From positions 202,378 through 266,377 of the forward strand of contig JAGLON010000002.1 of NCBI GenBank assembly GCA_023138975.1: a stretch of 64,000 nucleotides of DNA. The letters run 5' to 3'. Made by a program: the position numbers and the translations under genes. The notes beneath the pieces were generated by a model. The model searched no databases and had not been told where the DNA came from. It saw only the letters and a program-made list of their open reading frames with translations. Below, in pieces: positions 33,512 through 42,745 of the stretch (position 1 is its first letter; each line of letters starts with the position of its first letter). The stretch comes from Candidatus Zixiibacteriota bacterium (GTDB lineage Bacteria; Zixibacteria; MSB-5A5; GN15; JAAZOE01).

Positions 33512-35545
33512 ATGACCTCACCATCTTCCGACACTCAGACAACAATCAGGCCGGTTATCGCCGGAGCTTTGGCCTGTTTATGGCTTTTGCACTGGCTACC
33601 GTTTTTGTTTCCTCAGGCACGATTCTGGGGGTTTAATCATCTTCTATTCCTTCCGATGTGGGGGCGAGTTGTTTTCACTATCGGAGGATTCTTTTGTCTG
33701 CTTTTATTTTTCAACCCAATAAGACAATTTGCGGGAAGAGCATTTGCTTCGCTGAGCGAGTTCTTATTTGCACATCACCCCAGAGTTCGATGGTCTATCG
33801 TTGGATTGGCTTCCATTGCCATCTTCTGGTTACTTAAGCCGGAATTGTTCTGGCTGGGCGACAGTTACTCGGTCGCGGCGAATATTGGAAATGATTTACC
33901 TGTTATTTATAAGTGGTCTGAAATCGGCGCCATTTATATCGCCAATTTTATTGGCGGTTTATTACCGGGACAATCCGAGGAAGTCGCGAGATTAGCCTAT
34001 GCCATAATTGCGGTAATCTCGGGAGGAGCCTCGGTTTATTTATTCTTTGGAATTGCATCAGAATTATCTGAGGATAATCAATCACGGTTAATGTCCTGGT
34101 GTGTGATGATCTTCGGTGGGTGGATAGTTTTATTCTTCGGCTATACTGAGAACTATCCGGTTCTCTGGCCGTTGATACTCGGATACATTTACTCAGCAAT
34201 TCAGTATTTAAAAGGGAAAAACCTTCTGATAGTCCCGGCCATGTTTTTAATCATGGCTCTGATCATTCATTTGCAAGCGTTGTTTTTTACGCTGTCGTTT
34301 ATGGCGCTGATGTTCTCTCGGGGGAGAGGGGCGAAGTTTTACTACCAGTTTAAAAAAATAATCTGGCTCGGGCTATTTATTATATTTTGTGCGGGAGTTT
34401 TTAGTTTTATTCGATTGTATATGAACTCGCTCGAGTTCAAACTGTACTTGATACCGTTTTTTACTCCGCATGCACCGTCAATTGACTATACTCTTTTCTC
34501 CCTTGCACATTTATTTGATGGTCTAAATCTGCTCTGGCTGATGTCGCCAATTTTACCGCTGTTAATCATTCTCGGGTGGAAGTATCGCAAAGAACTGCTT
34601 AAATCCAAAACTGATCTGTTTTTTGGGCTTATGACAATGGGGGGGATTGTCTTTTTATTTATAATTGATCCCAAGCTGGGAATGGGACGCGATTGGGATC
34701 TGTTTGCTCTTACGGCTCTGATGCCGACATTATGGCTCATTAGAAAAACTCTTAACCAACTACAAAGCAATTATTTCCCTGCCATTGCGGTACTTTGTAT
34801 TGTTCTGACATTCCCGTTTGTATCGGTGCAACTGCAGGAAAAACCGGCGATTGATAATTATCAGTACATGCTGGCGCAGGATATCGAACGTTCACGGACA
34901 GGTCTGGTAATATTGAAAAATTATTATAGTGAAAATAGTAATTTTGCGGCTGCCGATAGTCTGGAGCGCGTTTTAGTAAACTCTTTCCCCCCCCACATAT
35001 TGGTTCCATTAGCCTATAATTATATGGATAACGGGCGGTTACAAGCTGCCAAAGAAATCATTGATTCCATTGTCTATTTAAATCCATACTCGACCGAATC
35101 ATTGAGCCTGCTGGGGATGTATTATTTTAAAATAGGACAGTATCAAAAAGCTCTTCCTTATTTAGAGGCTTCGGCGATGATGGGACGCTATGACAGCCGG
35201 TTATTAGTGACGCTTGGGACAGTTTATAGTAATGACAATCAACATCGAAAGGCGATTGAAGAATTTCAACAAGCTCGCACACTTAATCCCGATTATATCC
35301 CCGTTTACGAAGGGCTCTGTACCTCATATTTTGGTTTGCATGATTATGACTCTTCATATTATTACGCGATGCAGGGCATTCAGCGCGACAGCTCCTTGGC
35401 CAATGCGTATATGATAGCAGGTTTTAGCGCCTATAGAATGAAGAGAAGCGATGCCGCGAAATACTATTTTAAAACATTTCTGGCATTGGCACCAGAAAGC
35501 TCATTCAAAAGCCATGTCGAGAAAACCCTATTGACAATTCGTTAG
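33512..35545 (+). CDS. Polytopic membrane protein with TPR tail, tandem paralogue 2
   Basis: 677 residues from ATG 33512, which has AAAGGA eight bases upstream; a GTG directly before it is in frame. It has the same order of blocks as paralogue 1: RFWGFNHLLFLP, WLGDSYSVAANI, KWSEIGAI, FGYTENYPVLWPL and IDPKLGMGRDWDLF, then TPR units such as YNYMDNGRLQAAKEIIDSI and MYYFKIGQYQKALPYLEAS. The start lies 30 bases after the first gene, so co-transcription is likely. The paralogues are well diverged at nucleotide level, so the duplication is old and all copies appear to be under selection. Confidence 0.6.
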   Translation: MTSPSSDTQTTIRPVIAGALACLWLLHWLPFLFPQARFWGFNHLLFLPMWGRVVFTIGGFFCLLLFFNPIRQFAGRAFASLSEFLFAHHPRVRWSIVGLASIAIFWLLKPELFWLGDSYSVAANIGNDLPVIYKWSEIGAIYIANFIGGLLPGQSEEVARLAYAIIAVISGGASVYLFFGIASELSEDNQSRLMSWCVMIFGGWIVLFFGYTENYPVLWPLILGYIYSAIQYLKGKNLLIVPAMFLIMALIIHLQALFFTLSFMALMFSRGRGAKFYYQFKKIIWLGLFIIFCAGVFSFIRLYMNSLEFKLYLIPFFTPHAPSIDYTLFSLAHLFDGLNLLWLMSPILPLLIILGWKYRKELLKSKTDLFFGLMTMGGIVFLFIIDPKLGMGRDWDLFALTALMPTLWLIRKTLNQLQSNYFPAIAVLCIVLTFPFVSVQLQEKPAIDNYQYMLAQDIERSRTGLVILKNYYSENSNFAAADSLERVLVNSFPPHILVPLAYNYMDNGRLQAAKEIIDSIVYLNPYSTESLSLLGMYYFKIGQYQKALPYLEASAMMGRYDSRLLVTLGTVYSNDNQHRKAIEEFQQARTLNPDYIPVYEGLCTSYFGLHDYDSSYYYAMQGIQRDSSLANAYMIAGFSAYRMKRSDAAKYYFKTFLALAPESSFKSHVEKTLLTIR

Positions 35546-35600
35546 TATTAAGAGTGAGGAAATCTTGACCGGATAAGTTTATATGTGTATTGTGTAACAA

Positions 35601-37643
35601 ATGATGGTATCGAAACCCAAAAATAATCTAATAATTATTCTGGCGCTGTTCCTCTGGAGTTTGCGCTTTATACCATTTATCTGGCCGGATGGCCGATTAT
35701 GGGGATTTAACCATCTGATATTTACCGACGATGCTTTTTTCTATATCTATGCCTTGTCGGGTCTGCTTATTGCCGGAGCTTTAATTCCGGTAGTGAGAAA
35801 TTCTTATTTACTGGCGATGAAATTCCCGGCTCAGTTATTTGAGCGAAGAAACCGGTTTGCATGGGTGCTGTTTTCATTAGCTTCTATGGCTGTTTTCTGG
35901 CTCTTTCGGATGCCGACTAATTTGCTTGGCGATGGCTATGCCGTGATAAACAATATCGGCAATGATATTCCGGTCGTGTTCAAATGGTCCGAAATCGGCG
36001 CTATAAAGATTATCTATTTTGTGTCTCAACTGCTGCCTTATGAGGGACTGGTTAGAGGCGAGTACGCCTATGCGACACTGTCCGTTATATCGGGAGGTAT
36101 AACTGTATACTTCTTCTTTGAAATCGCTTATGAAATAGGTCTCGATAAAGAACGCCGGTTATTGTCATTTTGTCTGCTGTTATTCTCCGGGTGGACGTTA
36201 CTGTTTTTCGGGTATGCGGAGAACTATCCGGTTTTGTGGCCGTTTATCAGCGCATATTTATTTTTCAGTATTCGGTATCTTTCTGATCGCTGTTCGCTTG
36301 TTATTCCTTTGATAATTCTCCTGCTTGCTTTGACCCTGCATCTTCAAATCTTTTTCTTTGCCGGTACCATATTGGTATTGCTGTTTGCTAAAGCAAAAGG
36401 AAGAAAGCTATTCGACCGATTTTCCAAACAAGTTTGGGCAGGTATCATTATTTTGATGCTGGCGGGGATATTATACTTTATCTGGCAATACCAGACTTCG
36501 CTGGGGTTTCAGGTTCATTTCTTGCCGCCGTTTTTTGGTCGGCCGATTGCCCCGGACTATGCGATGTTTTCGCCCATCCATTTTGCGGATATCATAAACC
36601 TGTTATTACTTGTTGTTCCTCTGTTTCCCATACTGGTGGTTGTTTCTATAAAAGGTTTTAAGAATGTCATCAAAGATTCAATAAATCTATTTTTACTCGT
36701 TTTTACTCTCGGTGCGGTAGTTTTTATACTCATCATTGATCCCCGGCTGGGTATGGCACGGGACTGGGATTTATTCGCCCTGAGTTGTCTGGGGCCGGCT
36801 GTGCTGTTCATACGGTTGACGGTTCGGCAACTATCAGATTCTCGTTCAATCCCGGTTCTAATTCTATTGGCTATTATATCTACGGCGCCATATATCGCCT
36901 CTAATACTTCACGAGACTCATCACTGGCGTACTTTGAATCTCTGCTTGAGATGGATAAATCCCGTTCCCGTTCCGGTCTGGTAATGCTGCGAGATTATCT
37001 TAAAAATCAAGGGGAGTCTGAGCGGGCGGTTTCGGTTAATAAATCGCTTATTGAAGCCTTTCCGCAAAGTGAAACTGCGAGCCGGGTGACCCGCCTTCTT
37101 GATGCTCGTCAATACGACAACGCCCTTATTCTGGCGGATTCGATCTATCGTATAAATCCCTTTGTGGTGGATGGCATGAATATGAAGGGGATGTCTTTTT
37201 TACGCCTGCGAGTTTTTGACAGCGCCCTGTACTATCTAAGTCAATCAAGAGAACTGGCGCGCTATGAGCACCGTACTTATGTGAATCTGGCCGAGCTGTA
37301 TGCTAAGACCGGACAAAAAGAAAAAATGTGGGACAACCTTCGTCATGCGCAGCGTTTGAATCCTAATAGTCTTAATGTCATCCAACCGATGGCGATGTCG
37401 TTTTATGCTGACGGTATATATGACTCGGCTTTAGTTTACGGACGCAGACTCCAAAAAATTGCCCCGGAGCACAAAGACGGATATCTTGTAGTCGGGTTGG
37501 CTTCGGTGATTTACAAAGATTTCATCACAGCCAAGGCCAATTTGGTTAAGTATTTGCAGATAGCGCCATCATCACCGCAGAGCGAAGTCGCCCGCAAGAC
37601 ATTGTTGATAGTCGAAGAACGTCTGGGGGGTGCGGGGGGATGA
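35601..37643 (+). CDS. Polytopic membrane protein with TPR tail, tandem paralogue 3
   Basis: 680 residues with the same plan: RLWGFNHLIF, LLGDGYAVINNI (DSY becomes DGY), KWSEIGAI, FGYAENYPVLWPF and IDPRLGMARDWDLF (MGRD becomes MARD). TPR units fill the last 190 residues. The gene follows paralogue 2 after 55 bases and ends in an intrinsic terminator that overlaps its stop codon, so the three genes form a likely operon from 31451. If these are GT-C enzymes, the substitutions near the putative active-site loops could mean different donors or acceptors. Confidence 0.6.
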   Translation: MMVSKPKNNLIIILALFLWSLRFIPFIWPDGRLWGFNHLIFTDDAFFYIYALSGLLIAGALIPVVRNSYLLAMKFPAQLFERRNRFAWVLFSLASMAVFWLFRMPTNLLGDGYAVINNIGNDIPVVFKWSEIGAIKIIYFVSQLLPYEGLVRGEYAYATLSVISGGITVYFFFEIAYEIGLDKERRLLSFCLLLFSGWTLLFFGYAENYPVLWPFISAYLFFSIRYLSDRCSLVIPLIILLLALTLHLQIFFFAGTILVLLFAKAKGRKLFDRFSKQVWAGIIILMLAGILYFIWQYQTSLGFQVHFLPPFFGRPIAPDYAMFSPIHFADIINLLLLVVPLFPILVVVSIKGFKNVIKDSINLFLLVFTLGAVVFILIIDPRLGMARDWDLFALSCLGPAVLFIRLTVRQLSDSRSIPVLILLAIISTAPYIASNTSRDSSLAYFESLLEMDKSRSRSGLVMLRDYLKNQGESERAVSVNKSLIEAFPQSETASRVTRLLDARQYDNALILADSIYRINPFVVDGMNMKGMSFLRLRVFDSALYYLSQSRELARYEHRTYVNLAELYAKTGQKEKMWDNLRHAQRLNPNSLNVIQPMAMSFYADGIYDSALVYGRRLQKIAPEHKDGYLVVGLASVIYKDFITAKANLVKYLQIAPSSPQSEVARKTLLIVEERLGGAGG

Positions 37644-37654
37644 ACCCCCTTTTT
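37635..37654 (+). terminator. Intrinsic terminator overlapping the paralogue 3 stop codon
   Basis: GGGGG-ATGAA-CCCCC followed by TTTTT. The TGA stop lies in the loop at 37641-37643. Confidence 0.7.
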
Positions 37655-37673
37655 GGGCTGTTAAGCAATAAAA

Positions 37674-37749
37674 AAGTAGGTCGAAACCCCTGCGGTTTCG
37701 ACTTATTTCTTTACACGATTGTCAAAACCGCAGGGGTTTTGACCTACTT
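37674..37749. repeat. GTAGG...CCTAC element with two inner hairpins
   Basis: The ends AAGTAGGTC (37674-37682) and GACCTACTT (37741-37749) pair perfectly. Inside are GTCGAAACC-CCTGC-GGTTTCGAC (37680-37702) and GTCAAAACC-GCAGG-GGTTTTGAC (37721-37743). The loops CCTGC and GCAGG are reverse complements, as in the element at 23331. Confidence 0.85.
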
Positions 37750-37785
37750 GACTGAGTCGTCATCGCGTGGACTATAGCTTTAGTA

Positions 37786-37801
37786 GTAGGTTTTGACCTA
37801 C
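37786..37801. repeat. Minimal GTAGGT/ACCTAC hairpin
   Basis: GTAGGT-TTTG-ACCTAC. It looks like a deletion form of the larger element, ends only, lying 37 bases after the full copy. Confidence 0.55.
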
Positions 37802-37831
37802 GTGATCTTAATAGACTCCAATAATTATATC

Positions 37832-37956
37832 CGTCACTGCGAGGAATCCCGCTTGCGGGGTGACGTGGCAGTCTGGTAGTATGAAAACGGCTTATATTTA
37901 CATATGATGAGATTCAAAGACAGATTGCCACACCCCTATCTAGGTTCGCAATGACG
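37832..37956. repeat. Dispersed palindromic repeat (CGTCACTGCGA...TCGCAATGACG)
   Basis: Outer arms of 11 bp with one mismatch (37832-37842 and 37946-37956), inner arms GTGGCAGTCTG (37865-37875) and CAGATTGCCAC (37921-37931), and a CCCGC-TT-GCGGG hairpin. Repeats of this general type are found scattered in many bacterial genomes. The gap 37644-38229 consists almost entirely of such elements. Confidence 0.7.
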
Positions 37957-37996
37957 AAGATAGATTATTTTATTATATTGATGCCTTCGGGATTAG

Positions 37997-38055
37997 TAGT
38001 AGTGTTGGTTTCCATAGGCTATAGTCCCAATATTATTGGGGAACCTGCACTACTA
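37997..38055. repeat. GGCTATAGTCCC hairpin element, copy E
   Basis: Outer arms TAGTAGTG (37997-38004) and CACTACTA (38048-38055), a GGTTTCC/GGGAACC inner pairing, the core GGCTATAGTCCC at 38017-38028 and a CCCAAT-ATT-ATTGGG hairpin. Largest member of the family. Confidence 0.7.
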
Positions 38056-38161
38056 ATTGCCAGCTACCTAAACCAGTATTCGTTGGCGCACGGGGACGTA
38101 CGCCAACCACAAAGTCTTTTTGATCAGATGTAACTCTTTTGATTTATGAATTATTAAAATA

Positions 38162-38188
38162 CCCGGCAGATGTGGACATCCTGCCGGG
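38162..38188 (-). terminator. Probable terminator for the aldehyde dehydrogenase operon
   Basis: CCCGGCAG and CTGCCGGG form an 8-bp stem with an 11-base loop. Read on the minus strand it is followed by TATTTTAATAA. It lies 41 bases after the stop at 38230. Confidence 0.6.
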
Positions 38189-38229
38189 CACATAATCTAT
38201 AGACAGCCAAAAACGGGGTGAAGCTCCCG

Positions 38230-39654
38230 TTATTTCAAGTTCAGGCCGAGGAGTTTTATCTCGGTCATGTCTTCGATGCCGTACTTAATGCCTTCACGGC
38301 CCATGCCGGATTTCTTGACACCGCCGTAAGGCATGTGATCCACCCGATAGGTAGGGATATCGTTGATTATCACACCGCCGCATTCGATATATTTATAAGC
38401 ATAGAAAATATCCTTGATGCGGTTAGTGAACACGCCCGCCTGAAGACCGTATTCGGAATCGTTTATCTGTTTTACAACTTTTTTCAAATCGCGATATTGG
38501 AACAGCACCGCGAGAGGCGCAAACACTTCCTGTGAGCAAACATTCATATTGGTCTTAACGTTGCCGAGCAGAGTCGGCTGCAGCATCCGATTACGGCGTT
38601 TGCCTCCGGCCAGTAATTTCGCTCCACCGGCGACAGCTTCTTTTATCCATTCTTCGGTACGCTTTGCCGATTCGATATCAACCATCGGGCCGAGGTCAGT
38701 TTTGTCGTTGAGCGGGTTGCCCATTTTTATTTTCTTGATAGCCGCCCGGAACTTGCGCACGAACTTATCATAAACTTTTTCATGGACATAAATCCGCTGG
38801 ACCGAAATACAACTCTGTCCGGCCTGACCGAACGAGCCATAGACCAATCGCATCACCGCGAAATCAACATCGGCATCGTCAGCAACTGCAACTCCAGCAT
38901 TACCGCCGAGTTCCAGCACCGTGCGTTTGTCACCGGAATTAGCTTTGATCCACCAGCCAACCGGAGATGATCCTGTGAAAGTGATGACCTTAACTCTGGG
39001 GTCTTCAATCAATGGTGTTGATTCTTTCGATGAGCCCGGCAGAACCGATAGGGCGCCTTTTGGTAGATCAGTTTTGTCAATAATTTCGGCCAGCATCAGC
39101 GCAATAATTGGTGTTTTGGAAGCAGGTTTGAGGACGATGGGACAACCGGCCGCGATAGCCGGAGCGATTTTGTGCGCGACCAGATTCAGGGGGAAGTTAA
39201 ACGGGGAAATTCCGGCAACGACACCAACCGGGAAGCGGCGAATGAGGGCTACTCGCTCTTCCGAACCGGGGACCCAGTCCAAATCGGTAATCTCACCGCC
39301 GATACGTTTTGATTCTTCGGCTGCAACGTGGAAACAGTTGGCCGAACGGTCAACCTCAACACGTGCGTCTTTGATAGCCTTGCCCATTTCCAGCGACATC
39401 ATGCGGGCCATTTTTTCGGAATTAGCTCTGATGCCGTCTGCTATTTGCTGACAGATTCTTTCGCGCGCATACGATGGTAGGTTGCGGGTTATCTCAAAGC
39501 TCTTATGTGCTTCGGCTATGGCTTTGGTGTAATCTTTTTTTATCGCTGATGAGACCGTGCCGACTAGTTTGTTATCATAGGGAGATTCGACCCGGATTTT
39601 ATCTTTGGCCGCGACCCATTTGCCGGCCAGATACATTTTGTATGATTTTGCCAT
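38230..39654 (-). CDS. NAD(P)-dependent aldehyde dehydrogenase
   Basis: Oxidises an aldehyde to the acid in the cytoplasm. 474 residues, normal length. Catalytic residues are visible: N153 in SPFNFPL, K176 in VLKPAS, E248 in LELGGNA and the nucleophile C282 in GQSCIS. The form resembles succinate-semialdehyde, glyceraldehyde-3-phosphate (non-phosphorylating) or lactaldehyde-type enzymes; the substrate cannot be fixed. GGAG lies five bases before the ATG. It starts 13 bases after an acetolactate-synthase-like gene, so the two form an operon. Similar pairs occur in other bacteria, suggesting a joint step in keto-acid or aldehyde metabolism. Confidence 0.9.
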   Translation of the reverse strand: MAKSYKMYLAGKWVAAKDKIRVESPYDNKLVGTVSSAIKKDYTKAIAEAHKSFEITRNLPSYARERICQQIADGIRANSEKMARMMSLEMGKAIKDARVEVDRSANCFHVAAEESKRIGGEITDLDWVPGSEERVALIRRFPVGVVAGISPFNFPLNLVAHKIAPAIAAGCPIVLKPASKTPIIALMLAEIIDKTDLPKGALSVLPGSSKESTPLIEDPRVKVITFTGSSPVGWWIKANSGDKRTVLELGGNAGVAVADDADVDFAVMRLVYGSFGQAGQSCISVQRIYVHEKVYDKFVRKFRAAIKKIKMGNPLNDKTDLGPMVDIESAKRTEEWIKEAVAGGAKLLAGGKRRNRMLQPTLLGNVKTNMNVCSQEVFAPLAVLFQYRDLKKVVKQINDSEYGLQAGVFTNRIKDIFYAYKYIECGGVIINDIPTYRVDHMPYGGVKKSGMGREGIKYGIEDMTEIKLLGLNLK

Positions 39655-39667
39655 AATGTCTCCTGCG

Positions 39668-41314
39668 TCAGATAGGGCAGACGATTTTGCCCAGTTTTTC
39701 TGTTAGTTTTATATTTTCACGATAGTCAACGGCGACCTCGACAACAACCGGTTTCCCGGCCGCAAACGCCTTTTTCAAAGTATCCTGTACATCTTTTGCC
39801 TTTTCAATCCGCATGCCCACCGCGCCGAACGATTCGGCGAATTTTACAAAATCAGGATTGGTGACCTTGGTGGCATATGAATGGCCGTAATGATTTTTTT
39901 GTTTCCATTCGATCAGGCCGTAACTGTTATCATTCCAAATCATGATGACAATCGGCAGCTTGAGCCGGACAGCCGTTTCCAAATCCTGCGAATTCATGAG
40001 GAATCCGCCGTCGCCGCATACGGCTAAGACGTTGCGGTCGGGATAAATCAGCTTGGCTGCCAAGGCGCCGGGGAGAGCGATACCCATTGACGCGAATCCG
40101 TTGGATATTATACAGCTATTAGGTGATTTTGTCACATACATGCGGGCAATCCACATCTTATGGGCGCCGACATCGGAAATCAGGATATCATCGTCAGCGA
40201 GGACACTACGGATATCGTGAATCAGCTTCTGCGGTTTGACCGGGAAGGCGGTGTCGTTATCGTATTCATGGATATCATCCATTATCAATTTGCGATATTT
40301 GGATGCCCAGGTGCCTTTGTCCTGCTCCGTACCGTTAAACTGCTCGTTAAGTTCCCACAACGTACCGGCGATGTCGGCTACGATCTCAACCTCGGGATGA
40401 TAATGCTGGTCAACCTCGGCTTCGGTAAAATCAATATGGATTACTTTCTTGTCTCGGCCGGGGTTCCAGAATGAGGGAGAATATTCAACCAAATCATAGC
40501 CGATGGCGATAATGAGGTCGGCTTCCTCAATCGCACACGAGACATGGTCGCGCGACTGCAGGCCGATGGTTAAAAGATTATAATCATAATCCCAATTGGC
40601 TGCGCCTTTGGCCATGAAAGTATTACAGACCGCGATTTTAATTTTGTCCAGAAACAATTTAAGTTGTTTGGATGCGCGTTTGCGAATGGCGCCGTTCCCG
40701 CACAGGATAAGCGGTTTTTTGGCCGCTTTGATAAGTTCCATCGCCTGATTTATAGCTTTATAATCAGCGGCGGGACGCCGGACTTTTCTGGTTTTCAGAG
40801 AACTACAGTTGTTTCTAACATCCATCTCGGCGATATTTTCGGGTAGTTCCAGATGCGTCGAACCGGGTTTTTCCATTTCAGCCAGTTTGAATGCCTTGCG
40901 CACCGATTCGGAGATAATTTCCGGCTGGTTGATTTGCGTGTTCCATTTGGTAATCGGTTTAAGCATAGATACGATATTGATGTACTGGTGTGATTCCTTG
41001 TGCATACGGTCCGTTGATGCCTGGCCGGTGATGGCCACCAGCGGTGAACGGTCCAAAAAAGCATCAGCAATCGGCGTGATTAAATTTGTAGCGCCGGGGC
41101 CGATTGTCGCCAGACAAACGCCAGCCTTGCCGGTCAGCCGCCCCCATACGTCGGCCATGAAGGCCGCCGTCTGTTCATGACGGGTTAGCACAAATTTTAT
41201 ATCGGATTGGCGCACCGCTTCCAGAAAGGCGATATTTTCCTCACCGGGAAGTCCGAAGATATACTCAACGCCTTCATTTTGGAGACATTGGACAAACAGC
41301 TCAGATGCCTTCAT
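39668..41314 (-). CDS. Acetolactate synthase-like thiamine-diphosphate enzyme
   Basis: Thiamine-diphosphate-dependent enzyme of 548 residues, closest in build to catabolic acetolactate synthase large subunits. The activating glutamate E47 is in LTRHEQTAAFMA, and the cofactor motif begins GDGGFLMNSQDLE and ends WNDN. The QSRDH and GYDLVEY blocks of the middle domain are also typical. No regulatory small subunit (ilvN/ilvH) and no branched-chain amino-acid genes are near, so it may be a catabolic AlsS-type or a different 2-keto-acid carboligase. AAAGG is well placed before the ATG. First gene of the operon with aldehyde dehydrogenase. Confidence 0.85.
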   Translation of the reverse strand: MKASELFVQCLQNEGVEYIFGLPGEENIAFLEAVRQSDIKFVLTRHEQTAAFMADVWGRLTGKAGVCLATIGPGATNLITPIADAFLDRSPLVAITGQASTDRMHKESHQYINIVSMLKPITKWNTQINQPEIISESVRKAFKLAEMEKPGSTHLELPENIAEMDVRNNCSSLKTRKVRRPAADYKAINQAMELIKAAKKPLILCGNGAIRKRASKQLKLFLDKIKIAVCNTFMAKGAANWDYDYNLLTIGLQSRDHVSCAIEEADLIIAIGYDLVEYSPSFWNPGRDKKVIHIDFTEAEVDQHYHPEVEIVADIAGTLWELNEQFNGTEQDKGTWASKYRKLIMDDIHEYDNDTAFPVKPQKLIHDIRSVLADDDILISDVGAHKMWIARMYVTKSPNSCIISNGFASMGIALPGALAAKLIYPDRNVLAVCGDGGFLMNSQDLETAVRLKLPIVIMIWNDNSYGLIEWKQKNHYGHSYATKVTNPDFVKFAESFGAVGMRIEKAKDVQDTLKKAFAAGKPVVVEVAVDYRENIKLTEKLGKIVCPI

Positions 41315-41456
41315 AAATACCTTTCGGAATTAAACCTATTCAGATGTCCTATAATGTATCATTATACTATAGGGGAATGAGATTTTCACTAAAAAGTTCC
41401 ACATTTCTACATTAAGGACGTAAATAGTCCGTTATAGTTATTGCGTTATTACGTAG

Positions 41457-41484
41457 TTGACAACGAACAAGTAATTGCTATTAT
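41457..41484 (+). promoter_or_regulatory. Sigma-70 promoter for the acyl-CoA dehydrogenase gene
   Basis: TTGACA at 41457-41462, a 16-base spacer and TATTAT at 41479-41484, about 40 bases before the ATG at 41525. Confidence 0.6.
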
Positions 41485-41524
41485 GCAAAAGCTTAAGATC
41501 TGAAATTATCGATGAGGTTGATAT

Positions 41525-42730
41525 ATGATTTCCTTTGAATTAACCGACAGTCAGTTGGAAGTCCAGCGCATGGCCCGGGAACTGACCGCTAAAAGAATTA
41601 TCCCCAACATCGCCGAACAGGACCGGGCGCAGGAGTATAATCCTCAGCTTATCAAGGATATGGCTAAAGCGGACCTGCTCGGTTTTTGCCTGCCGGAAAA
41701 ATACGGCGGACTGGGTATGGACTACATTTCGCTGGGGCTGGCTTCGGAAGAACTGGAATATGGTGATACTTCCGCGCGAGTGGTCCTTTCCGTCCATATC
41801 GGGTTGTACTGTCTACCGGTCTGCACCTGGGGCAACGAAGCCCAGAAAGAGAAATATCTGGTACCGTGTGCCAAAGGTGAAAAACTTGCCACGTTCGGGT
41901 TGACCGAACCGGCAGCCGGGTCAGATGCCATCGGGATTCAGACAACCGCCGTCAAGAAAGGTGACAAGTATATTCTCAACGGTGAGAAGATGTGGATATC
42001 GCTGGCTGATGTCGCCGATTATTTTATCGTTTTTGCCTGGCATGATTTAGATAAAAAGAAAGCCCGTGATCACAGTGGATTGTCGGCCTTTATTGTCGAG
42101 CGTGAGTTTGCCGGCGTTACAACCAGTACGATTCACGGAAAACTGGGCGTTCGGGCCGGTAATACCGGGTCGATTGCCTTTACCGATGTTGAAGTCCCTG
42201 CCGAAAACCTTGTGGGCAACGAAGGCGAAGGGTTCAAAATCGCAATGTTTTGCCTCGATCAGGGACGCTACACCGTTGCGGCCGGTTCGACTGGACTAAT
42301 TAAAGCTTGTCGTGACGCCTGTGTGAAATATTCTCATGAACGGGAAACGTTTGGGACGCCGATTGCCAACCATCAACTCGTCAAACAGATGATTGCCAAT
42401 ATGGAAGCCGGGTATGAGTTCTCCCGGCTGCTCTGGTTGAAAGCCGGATGGAAAAAGAATCTGGGCGAACCGAACACGCGTGAGACTTCAATGGCGAAAT
42501 GGATTGCCTGTCGAGAAGCTGAAAAGGCGGCGGCCGAAGCTGTTCAGGTACATGGGGCCTATGGATTCTCAGATGAGTATCCGGTGGAACGGTTTTATCG
42601 TAACTCCAAGGGTGCGTCGATATACGAAGGCACTCGTGAGGTACATACGTTGATGCAGGCTGATTATGTGTTGGGTTTACGTAAGGATAAACCACTCAGG
42701 GTGCATTTACCAATCGTTGAGCAGGGGTGA
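41525..42730 (+). CDS. Acyl-CoA dehydrogenase
   Basis: FAD flavoenzyme of 401 residues that introduces the alpha-beta double bond into acyl-CoA thioesters. Typical blocks are FGLTEPAAGSDAIGIQTTA, GEKMWISLADVADYFIVFA and KIAMFCLDQGRYTVAAGS. The catalytic base is probably E368 in IYEGTREVH. No thiolase, enoyl-CoA hydratase or electron-transfer-flavoprotein genes are beside it. It has its own promoter and ends in a terminator that is part of a palindromic element. Substrate chain length is not predictable. Confidence 0.92.
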   Translation: MISFELTDSQLEVQRMARELTAKRIIPNIAEQDRAQEYNPQLIKDMAKADLLGFCLPEKYGGLGMDYISLGLASEELEYGDTSARVVLSVHIGLYCLPVCTWGNEAQKEKYLVPCAKGEKLATFGLTEPAAGSDAIGIQTTAVKKGDKYILNGEKMWISLADVADYFIVFAWHDLDKKKARDHSGLSAFIVEREFAGVTTSTIHGKLGVRAGNTGSIAFTDVEVPAENLVGNEGEGFKIAMFCLDQGRYTVAAGSTGLIKACRDACVKYSHERETFGTPIANHQLVKQMIANMEAGYEFSRLLWLKAGWKKNLGEPNTRETSMAKWIACREAEKAAAEAVQVHGAYGFSDEYPVERFYRNSKGASIYEGTREVHTLMQADYVLGLRKDKPLRVHLPIVEQG

Positions 42731-42745
42731 GTGAATTTGACACAA

